A program made the position numbers and the translations under genes. Below, one piece after another: positions 57,776-64,000 of a stretch of DNA of 64,000 nucleotides. The first letter of the stretch is position 1. Every line of letters begins with the position of its first letter. The notes below the pieces were generated by a model. It saw only the letters and a program-made list of their open reading frames with translations, was not told where the DNA came from and did not search any database. Source of the stretch: Klebsiella oxytoca NBRC 105695 (GTDB taxonomy: Bacteria; Pseudomonadota; Gammaproteobacteria; Enterobacterales; Enterobacteriaceae). The stretch covers positions 62,001-126,000 of the forward strand of contig NZ_BCZK01000014.1 in NCBI RefSeq assembly GCF_001598695.1, read 5' to 3'.

Positions 57776-57923
57776 AAAAAAAAGGGTAGCAGCGCTACCC
57801 TCGAAGATTGTTGCTCAGCCTGTTTCGGTATTCGCGGCCGCTGGGGAACGACCAGCCGCCGTATAGTCTGTCCGCGCCGTAGCAACAATCGGGAGGGCAG
57901 GAGTTCCTGCCCCTTGTTTTTTT
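57776..57923 (-). ncRNA. sroC: SroC small RNA (gltI 3' region, sponge of GcvB) with terminator
   Basis: The 163-bp gap between gltI and gltJ is the place of SroC in E. coli and Salmonella, where it is cut from the gltIJKL mRNA. On the minus strand the sequence is rich in hairpins and ends in the terminator GGGTAGC-GCT-GCTACCC (57784-57800) followed by eight T. The base-pairing regions were not checked against the family model. SroC binds and destabilises GcvB, which itself represses gltI. Confidence 0.75.
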
Positions 57924-57925
57924 AA

Positions 57926-58837
57926 TTAGTTAAGAGCTTTGTCGTTAGGTGATTTGAACAGCGCTTTCATTTCGTCAGAGAGTTCAAAATTCATATTCAG
58001 GTTTTTTGGCGGAATAGGATTTTTAAACCACTTGTCGAACCATTTTTCGGCTTCACCGGAGGTCTGCGCCTGGGCTACCGTCTCATCAACCAGCGTTTTG
58101 AACTGCGGATCGTCTTTACGCAGCATACAGCCGTAAGCTTCCTGAGATTGCGCCGTGCCGACGATCTCCCAATTATCCGGCTTCTTCGCCTTCGCCCGTT
58201 CGCCCGCCAGCAGCGCGTCATCCATCATAAAGGCCACCGCGCGTCCGCTTTCCAGGGTACGGAAAGAGTCGCCGTGATCTTTAGCACTGATAATGCGCAT
58301 GTTCATTTTTTTCTCGTCATTCAGCTTATGCAGCAGAATTTCGGAGGTAGTTCCGGAGGTGACGACGACGGCTTTATCCTTCAGGTCCGGAAAGTCCTTA
58401 ATCGCGCCGCCTTTTTTCACCAGCAGACGGGTACCGACAACGAAAATGGTGTCGGAGAAGGCCGCCTGTTTCTGACGTTCAAGGTTGTTGGTGGTGGAAC
58501 CGCATTCGAAATCATAGGTACCGTTTTGCAGCAGCGGGATACGGTTTTGAGACGTAACCGGGATCAGCTTCACCTGCAGATCCGGTTTGTTCAGCTTTTT
58601 CTTGATGGCATCAACGATCGCATTTGAGTAGTCCTGGGAGTAGCCTACGACCTGCTGCTTGTTGTCATAGTAAGAAAATGGAACGGATGATTCACGGTGA
58701 CCAACGACGATGACGCCGTTTTTGGCAATTTTATCCAGAGTGCTCTGGCCGGTGGTTGCTGCTGCGTCTTCTGCCTGCGCCGCGCCGGCGGTCAGTCCCA
58801 TGACCAGCATTGCTGCGGCCAGTTTACGTAATTGCAT
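57926..58837 (-). CDS. gltI: Glutamate/aspartate periplasmic binding protein
   Basis: 303 residues with a signal peptide (AQA-ED). The binding-protein signature GVIVVGHRESSVPFSYYDN and FECGSTTNNLERQKQAAFSD match E. coli GltI closely. It delivers glutamate and aspartate to GltJKL. Its leader has a sigma-54 promoter and a C/A-rich GcvB-type site, annotated separately. AAGGAG precedes the ATG. Confidence 0.97.
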   Translation of the reverse strand: MQLRKLAAAMLVMGLTAGAAQAEDAAATTGQSTLDKIAKNGVIVVGHRESSVPFSYYDNKQQVVGYSQDYSNAIVDAIKKKLNKPDLQVKLIPVTSQNRIPLLQNGTYDFECGSTTNNLERQKQAAFSDTIFVVGTRLLVKKGGAIKDFPDLKDKAVVVTSGTTSEILLHKLNDEKKMNMRIISAKDHGDSFRTLESGRAVAFMMDDALLAGERAKAKKPDNWEIVGTAQSQEAYGCMLRKDDPQFKTLVDETVAQAQTSGEAEKWFDKWFKNPIPPKNLNMNFELSDEMKALFKSPNDKALN

Positions 58838-58880
58838 ATCCGACTCCTTATCCTCAGCGTCGTTAAACGCTATTGATACC

Positions 58881-58900
58881 CATTGTGAATGTGTGTGCTT
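58881..58900 (-). promoter_or_regulatory. C/A-rich element in the gltI leader, probable GcvB target
   Basis: The mRNA reads AAGCACACACATTCACAATG, placed about 44-63 bases before the start codon. In Salmonella a C/A-rich element at this distance both enhances gltI translation and is the GcvB pairing site. Confidence 0.7.
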
Positions 58901-59121
58901 TTTATGGCTGCCGTCTTTGTGTGCAGCATTTGTATGTGTTTGTTAGCATTTAGTTTGGCTTAATGTAAAGATTTTGCTGCTATATTGTTGGTTTTTGCGA
59001 GGCGCACCGCACCATTTAAAGGCAAAAATCCCCCATTGCACCAAAATAGCGCTGCCTGATGATCTGTGGTGGTGCAACCGGGTTGTACCCCTCAGGATCG
59101 CGTTGCTACGGGAATTTATTA

Positions 59122-59137
59122 AGCAATGGCCGTGCCA
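59122..59137 (-). promoter_or_regulatory. Sigma-54 promoter upstream of gltI
   Basis: On the minus strand TGGCAC-GGCCA-TTGCT is a full match to the sigma-54 consensus TGGCAC-N5-TTGC(A/T), with correct -24/-12 spacing. It would start transcription near 59110, giving a 270-base gltI leader. An NtrC-like sequence TTGCACCAAAATAGCGC (59036-59052) lies downstream. The rest of the 366-bp gap (58838-59203) has no gene. Confidence 0.75.
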
Positions 59138-59203
59138 ATATGCAACGAAAGGAAGAGATGATCGCGGCGACGAAAGCCGCCGCGGTAGAAGAGAAAGGAG
59201 GAA

Positions 59204-60742
59204 TTATTGACGGCGCTGGCGCAGACTCATCAGCAGGGCGCCAAAACCGAACAGGATGGTTAACGCCCACAGGGGCCAGTTTCCCGTACGAGCGTACGGC
59301 GTCAGTCCTGTCGTTGGGGTCACTTTGCTGGTTAACACGGCGCGGGTGAACTGCGGGATCATTGCCTGAATTTCACCGCGCGGGCCGATGACCGCGGTTA
59401 TGCCGTTATTGGTGCTACGCAGTAGCGGACGGGCCAGCTCCAGCGCGCGCATACGCGCCATCTGGAAATGCTGCCACGGGCCGATAGATTTGCCGAACCA
59501 CGCGTCGTTAGAGATGGTTAGCAGAAAATCCGTGTCCGGGCGGAAGTTATCCCGCACCTGCTCGCCAAGGATGATCTCGTAGCAGATAGCCGCCGTCAGT
59601 CGCATGTTATGCGCCACCAGCTGCGGCTGTACGTACGGACCGCGGCTGAAAGAGGACATTGGCAGATCAAAGAATGGCGCCAGCGGACGCAGAATCGATT
59701 CCAGCGGCACAAACTCGCCAAACGGCACCAGATGGTTCTTGTTGTAGCGATTCTTTGAGTCGTAGCTGTACGGGTTATCTTTGCCCAGCGTAATAATGGT
59801 GTTGTAAGTATCGTAGCGATTACGCGCGTTCAGGCGCGCGTCGACGATGCCGGTAATCAGCGAGCTGTTTTTCGACCGCATCAGGTCATCCATCATACTG
59901 AGGAAGCGCTGCTGATTAATTTCCAGATCCGGTATCGCCGACTCCGGCCAGACGATCAGCTGCGATTTGCCCATATGCGGCTGGGTGAGATCCAGATAGG
60001 TTTTCAGGGTATTGAGTAGCTGATCCTGGTCCCATTTCATCGCCTGGGGGATATCTCCCTGTACCAGCGAAACCGTGGTCGCGCGCTCCGGCAGCAGCTG
60101 ATACCACTGAATATAGCGCAGCGGGAAGGGCAGGGCGAACAGCACGACGGCAGCGACCAGCGGCTTCCAGCTGCGCTGCACGATAGCCAGTATCAGCAAA
60201 CCGCTGACGATCATCAGCAGGAAGTTAATCGCCTCGACGCCCATAACGGGCGCCAGCCCTTTGAGCGGACCGTCGATCTGGCTGTAGCCAAACTGTAACC
60301 ACGGAAAGCCGGTCAGCACCCAGCCGCGCAGAAACTCGGTAACCTGCCATATCACCGGGGCGGCGATGGCAACGCGTACCCAGCTGGTTTTTGGCCACAG
60401 GCGCGAAAGAATACCGGCAAATAATCCGGTGTACAGAGAGAGATAGGCGGCCAGCAGAACGACCAGGAAAACGTTGACCGGCCCGGGCATACCGCCGAAC
60501 TGCGCGATACTCACGTAGACCCAGTTAATACCGGAGCCGAACAGCCCTAAGCCCCAGAAATAGCCGATCGCGGCGCTTTGCACAGGACGGCGGTTGAGGG
60601 TTAAGCCCTGCAGGCCAATTAATGAAATAATCGCCGCCGGCCAGATGTCATAAGGTGAAAAAGCCAGCGTTCCGCTGGCTCCGAATAAAAGCGCCAGCAG
60701 CAGGCGTACGCCCTGGCGTTCAATGAGAGAGGCAAATACCAT
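59204..60742 (-). CDS. lnt: Apolipoprotein N-acyltransferase
   Basis: 512 residues: N-terminal membrane helices followed by a periplasmic nitrilase-like domain. The catalytic triad is visible as Glu in VWPESAIPD, Lys in [12 protein letters not shown] and Cys in [10 protein letters not shown]. It adds the third acyl chain to outer-membrane lipoproteins such as LptE and RlpA encoded in this window. It is downstream of ybeX in the conserved ybeZ-ybeY-ybeX-lnt operon. Confidence 0.97.
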   Translation of the reverse strand: MVFASLIERQGVRLLLALLFGASGTLAFSPYDIWPAAIISLIGLQGLTLNRRPVQSAAIGYFWGLGLFGSGINWVYVSIAQFGGMPGPVNVFLVVLLAAYLSLYTGLFAGILSRLWPKTSWVRVAIAAPVIWQVTEFLRGWVLTGFPWLQFGYSQIDGPLKGLAPVMGVEAINFLLMIVSGLLILAIVQRSWKPLVAAVVLFALPFPLRYIQWYQLLPERATTVSLVQGDIPQAMKWDQDQLLNTLKTYLDLTQPHMGKSQLIVWPESAIPDLEINQQRFLSMMDDLMRSKNSSLITGIVDARLNARNRYDTYNTIITLGKDNPYSYDSKNRYNKNHLVPFGEFVPLESILRPLAPFFDLPMSSFSRGPYVQPQLVAHNMRLTAAICYEIILGEQVRDNFRPDTDFLLTISNDAWFGKSIGPWQHFQMARMRALELARPLLRSTNNGITAVIGPRGEIQAMIPQFTRAVLTSKVTPTTGLTPYARTGNWPLWALTILFGFGALLMSLRQRRQ

Positions 60743-60764
60743 TTAGGTTAATCGTCCCGTTGGA

Positions 60765-61643
60765 TTAGTCTTCCAGCTTCGGCTGCGGGGCATCATCAGG
60801 AAGCTTTACGTGTACCTGAATAATACGTCGACTGTCGGCCATTGCGACCTTGAATTGGTAACCATCAATGTCGATAGACTCGCCGCGGGCAGGCAGATGA
60901 CCAAAGGCCTGCATCACCAGACCACCGATGGTATCAACCTCTTCATCGCTGAAGTGGGTGCTGAAGGCTTCGTTGAAGTCTTCGATTGAGGCCAGCGCGC
61001 GTACCGTCCACGTATGGCGGCTCAACTGACGGAAATCGATATCTTCTTCTTCGTCATATTCGTCTTCTATCTCACCGACGATCAGCTCAAGGATATCTTC
61101 AATGGTCACCAGACCCGAGACGCCGCCAAACTCATCGATAACGATAGCCATATGATAACGCTGGGAGCGGAACTCCTTCAGCATGCGGTCAACCCGCTTG
61201 CTTTCGGGCACGACAACCGCCGGGCGCAACACTTTTTCCATGCTGAAGGCTTCAGCATCGCTGCGCATAAACGGCAGCAGATCTTTGGCCATCAGAATCC
61301 CTTCGATGTGATCTTTGTCTTCGCTGATCACCGGGAAACGCGAGTGGGCGGATTCGATGATCACATCGAGGCACTCGTCCAGCGTCTGGTTGCGTTTCAG
61401 GGTAATCATCTGCGAGCGGGGGATCATGATGTCGCGGACGCGCTGGTCGGCGATATCCATTACCCCTTCGAGCATATCGCGCGTATCTTCGTCGATAAGG
61501 TCGTTTTGCCCGGAATCACGGATCAGCGCCAGCAGTTCATCACGGTTTTTCGGTTCCCCGTGAAAAAGCTGGCTGAGTAACAGGGAGAAGAATCCCTTTT
61601 TGCTGTTTACTGTGTCGCTACTGTGTGAATTGTCGTCGCTCAT
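60765..61643 (-). CDS. ybeX: CBS-domain protein YbeX (CorC)
   Basis: 292 residues from [11 protein letters not shown], as in E. coli. Two CBS domains ([40 protein letters not shown]) are followed by a CorC/HlyC C-terminal domain ([20 protein letters not shown]). First linked to magnesium/cobalt efflux, it is also tied to ribosome and rRNA maturation. The frame is open 22 codons upstream, but the family start is clear. Confidence 0.95.
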   Translation of the reverse strand: MSDDNSHSSDTVNSKKGFFSLLLSQLFHGEPKNRDELLALIRDSGQNDLIDEDTRDMLEGVMDIADQRVRDIMIPRSQMITLKRNQTLDECLDVIIESAHSRFPVISEDKDHIEGILMAKDLLPFMRSDAEAFSMEKVLRPAVVVPESKRVDRMLKEFRSQRYHMAIVIDEFGGVSGLVTIEDILELIVGEIEDEYDEEEDIDFRQLSRHTWTVRALASIEDFNEAFSTHFSDEEVDTIGGLVMQAFGHLPARGESIDIDGYQFKVAMADSRRIIQVHVKLPDDAPQPKLED

Positions 61644-61741
61644 GGCGTCGTATGGGTTCTCATGTTGGTTAAATAGTCGCTCGTCACGCGTATACTCAGC
61701 GCCCGGCATAGCGGCCAGTCGCCGGCAAAGCCGGCAACAGG

Positions 61742-62209
61742 TTATTCCTTCTCGGCAATGTACGGATCCTCATAGCCCAGAGCAAGCATTATCTCCGTTT
61801 CGAGGGATTCCATCTCTTCCGCTTCTTCATCAATAATATGGTCATAGCCCAAAAGATGCAGGCTACCGTGGACGACCATATGCGCCCAGTGCGCCTCCAG
61901 CGGTTTACCTTGCTCTTGCGCTTCCTGCTCGACCACCTGACGACAGATGACCAGATCGCCAAGCAGCGGCATTTCGATGCCGGGCGGCGCTTCGAAGGGG
62001 AAAGAGAGCACGTTAGTCGGTTTATCTTTCCCACGATAGGTCAGGTTCAGCTCGTGGCTTTCCGCTTCATCAACCAGCCGAATCGTGAGTTCCGACTCCT
62101 CCTGGAACTGCGGAATAACGCTATCGACCCAGCGCTGAAACAAGGCTTCATCCGGCATTCCGCTGTTATCTTCGCAAGCCAGCTGTAAATCGAGAATGAC
62201 CTGACTCAT
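61742..62209 (-). CDS. ybeY: Endoribonuclease YbeY
   Basis: 155 residues with the zinc-binding motif [11 protein letters not shown] (three histidines) and [15 protein letters not shown]. It is needed for 16S rRNA 3' maturation and 70S quality control. It overlaps phoL by ATGA. It is somewhat acidic at the C-terminus, as usual. Confidence 0.97.
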   Translation of the reverse strand: MSQVILDLQLACEDNSGMPDEALFQRWVDSVIPQFQEESELTIRLVDEAESHELNLTYRGKDKPTNVLSFPFEAPPGIEMPLLGDLVICRQVVEQEAQEQGKPLEAHWAHMVVHGSLHLLGYDHIIDEEAEEMESLETEIMLALGYEDPYIAEKE

Positions 62210-63252
62210 TTATGCTCCTGTTCCTGGGCTTCGCGTTTGCGCTCGGCGGCCAGCTCTGCTTTACGTTTCTGGTCTGCTTCTTCCCAGGCTTCATAGGCGT
62301 TAACGATACGGGCAACCACCGGATGGCGCACCACGTCTTCGCTATGGAAGAAGTTGAAGCTAATCTCATCGACTTCTGCCAGCACTTCAATTGCGTGGCG
62401 CAGGCCCGATTTGGTGCTGCGCGGCAGGTCAATCTGTGTGACGTCGCCGGTAATGACCGCCTTAGAGTTAAAGCCGATACGAGTCAGGAACATTTTCATC
62501 TGTTCGATGGTGGTGTTCTGGCTTTCATCAAGAATGATGAACGCATCGTTCAGCGTACGGCCGCGCATATAGGCCAGCGGCGCGACTTCAATCACGTTGC
62601 GCTCAATCAGCTTTTCAACTTTCTCGAAGCCGAGCATCTCAAACAGCGCGTCGTACAGCGGCCGCAGGTACGGGTCCACTTTCTGGCTCAGATCGCCGGG
62701 CAGGAAGCCCAGTTTTTCGCCGGCCTCAACCGCCGGACGGGTCAGAAGAATACGGCGGATCTCCTGGCGCTCCAGCGCGTCTACCGCTGCGGCGACCGCC
62801 AGGTAGGTTTTCCCGGTCCCGGCAGGGCCGACGCCGAAGGTAATATCATGGTCAAGAATATTGGCGATGTACTGCGCCTGATTCGGCGTACGCGGCTTAA
62901 TCACGCCACGCTTGGTTTTGATATTCACGGCCTTGCCGTAATCCGGCACGCTTTCGGCGCTCTGCTCCAGCACGCGGGCTTCTTTGATCGCCAGATGAAT
63001 TTGTTCCGGTTCAATATCCTGAATTTCGCCGCGCATCGGTGCGGTATCAACGTACAGACTGCGCAGGATATCCGCCGCTGCGGTGACGCAAATCGGCCGG
63101 CCGGTCAGTTTAAAGTGGTTGTCACGACGGTTAATCTCGATGCCGAGACGGCGTTCCAGCTGTTTAATGTTGTCATCAAACGGGCCGCACAGGCTCAGCA
63201 GACGGGCGTTGTCCGCGGGCTCAAGGGTGATTTCGCGAGTGTCTGTATTCAA
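62206..63252 (-). CDS. phoL: PhoH-family ATPase PhoL (YbeZ)
   Basis: 348 residues when started at TTG. Walker A is [11 protein letters not shown] and Walker B is [10 protein letters not shown]. The TTG start gives [12 protein letters not shown], which matches E. coli [12 protein letters not shown], and has AAGAGG 5 bases upstream; the ATG six codons earlier has no ribosome-binding site. PhoL binds nucleotides and works with YbeY in RNA metabolism. A charged C-terminal tail ([20 protein letters not shown]) ends the protein. Confidence 0.92.
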   Translation of the reverse strand: MNTDTREITLEPADNARLLSLCGPFDDNIKQLERRLGIEINRRDNHFKLTGRPICVTAAADILRSLYVDTAPMRGEIQDIEPEQIHLAIKEARVLEQSAESVPDYGKAVNIKTKRGVIKPRTPNQAQYIANILDHDITFGVGPAGTGKTYLAVAAAVDALERQEIRRILLTRPAVEAGEKLGFLPGDLSQKVDPYLRPLYDALFEMLGFEKVEKLIERNVIEVAPLAYMRGRTLNDAFIILDESQNTTIEQMKMFLTRIGFNSKAVITGDVTQIDLPRSTKSGLRHAIEVLAEVDEISFNFFHSEDVVRHPVVARIVNAYEAWEEADQKRKAELAAERKREAQEQEHK

Positions 63253-63365
63253 ACTGTTCCTCTTATACATTGATAGCCGGAGGGTAGCCGGTCAGGAAAT
63301 TATTCACGTCATCGGAATATGGCGCAAGCATCGCTGTAGATATTGGGTTCAGGAGAGGAAATACA

Positions 63366-63388
63366 AGGCCTGCCGGAGCGGCAGGCCT
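63366..63388 (-). terminator. Hairpin after miaB
   Basis: AGGCCTGCC pairs with GGCAGGCCT around five bases. Only a short TTGTATTT follows on the minus strand, so termination is probably partial, letting some transcripts continue into phoL. Confidence 0.6.
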
Positions 63389-63395
63389 GAACGGA

Positions 63396-64000
63396 TTATG
63401 GCTGGTAGATGCCGACGCCCAAATCGTTTTCTTTACGGGTACGGGCAATCACCGACTCCGGGGTTTCCGCGATACGCAGACCCATTTCGTCCTCGGTGCG
63501 CACTACTTTACCGCGCAGGGAGTTTGTCCAGACGTCGGTGATCTCGACATCAACAAACTTACCGATCATCTCAGGCGAGCCTTCGAAGTTCACCACGCGG
63601 TTATTCTCGGTGCGGCCAGACAGCTCCATGATGCTCTTGCGTGAGGTGCCTTCCACCAGAATGCGCTGCACGGTGCCGAGCATACGGCGGCTCCAGGCCA
63701 TCGCCTGCTGGTTGATGCGCTCCTGCAGAATATACAGACGCTGCTTCTTATCCTCTTCCGGTACATCGTCGACCATATCGGCCGCCGGCGTTCCCGGACG
63801 CGCGGAGAAGATGAAGCTGTAGCTCATGTCGAAATTCACATCGGCAATCAGCTTCATGGTCTGCTCGAAATCCTGGGTGGTTTCGCCAGGGAAGCCGACG
63901 ATGAAGTCGGAGCTGATCTGAATATCCGGACGCGCCGCGCGCAGTTTACGGATAATCGCTTTATATTCCAGCGCCGTATGGGTTCTGCCCATCAGGTTCA
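63396..64000 (-). CDS. miaB: tRNA-2-methylthio-N6-isopentenyladenosine synthase, C-terminal part
   Basis: About 200 C-terminal residues are present and the frame runs off the window. The segment starting [15 protein letters not shown], with [17 protein letters not shown] and the TRAM domain ([20 protein letters not shown]), is that of MiaB. This radical-SAM enzyme adds a methylthio group to N6-isopentenyladenosine-37 of tRNAs reading UNN codons. The radical-SAM cysteines lie outside the window. Confidence 0.97.
   Translation of the reverse strand, partial: NLMGRTHTALEYKAIIRKLRAARPDIQISSDFIVGFPGETTQDFEQTMKLIADVNFDMSYSFIFSARPGTPAADMVDDVPEEDKKQRLYILQERINQQAMAWSRRMLGTVQRILVEGTSRKSIMELSGRTENNRVVNFEGSPEMIGKFVDVEITDVWTNSLRGKVVRTEDEMGLRIAETPESVIARTRKENDLGVGIYQP

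Noticed and set aside
62212-63273. 353-codon frame on the plus strand
   Set aside because: Exact antisense shadow of phoL.

Overview
The window looks like chromosome of a Klebsiella or Raoultella-type enterobacterium. Most of it is colinear with the E. coli K-12 segment from ybdL to miaB, with proteins I recognise as near-identical to E. coli. It also carries Klebsiella marks: a PhyK-type phytase at the left edge and the acireductone dioxygenase and enolase-phosphatase genes (mtnD, mtnC) best known from K. oxytoca. Coding GC is visibly high, except for one AT-rich block at about 51.5-55.5 kb. I see no tRNA, rRNA, CRISPR array, transposase or phage gene.

Left accessory part, 1-20.9 kb. (1) Positions 1-3570, minus strand: a LacI-type regulator, an inositol-monophosphatase-family enzyme, an organophosphate antiporter and the 5' end of a phytase, with a perfect 16-bp palindrome in front of the phosphatase gene. 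Together they read as a phytate/inositol-phosphate scavenging unit. (2) 3716-7451, minus: a CodB-like permease, a PucR-type regulator and a CodA-like deaminase with altered active-site residues. (3) 7969-11127, plus: mtnB, an FGGY sugar kinase and a D-2-hydroxyacid dehydrogenase. (4) 11166-16636, minus: a ribose-type ABC importer with a PfkB-family kinase. (5) 17047-19356, plus: a BisC-type molybdoenzyme. (6) 19540-20768, minus: mtnD and mtnC, divergent from ybdL, the methionine transaminase. Near-identical MetJ-type operator cores lie before mtnB and between mtnC and ybdL, so the two separated halves of the methionine salvage pathway appear to share control. mtnK and mtnA are not in the window.

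Conserved backbone, 20.9-51.5 kb: ybdL-ybdM-ybdN-ybdO, dsbG, ahpC-ahpF (with a 127-bp ERIC element between them), uspG, rnk, rna, dcuC, pagP, cspE, crcB, a full-length ybeM, tatE, lipA, ybeF, lipB, ybeD, dacA, rlpA, mrdB, mrdA, rlmH, rsfS, cobC, nadD, holA, lptE, leuS and ybeL. They cover peroxide defence, lipoate synthesis, the rod-shape elongation machinery, ribosome silencing and modification, NAD synthesis, LPS assembly and leucyl-tRNA charging. A possible new small RNA lies upstream of ahpC.

Right part, 51.8-64 kb: an AT-rich two-partner secretion pair (a short TpsA and its TpsB) sits where E. coli has ybeQ to rihA. Then come the glutamate/aspartate importer gltIJKL, with a sigma-54 promoter, a GcvB-type C/A-rich element and SroC, and the lnt-ybeX-ybeY-phoL-miaB run for lipoprotein acylation, rRNA maturation and tRNA thiolation. 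miaB is cut by the right edge.
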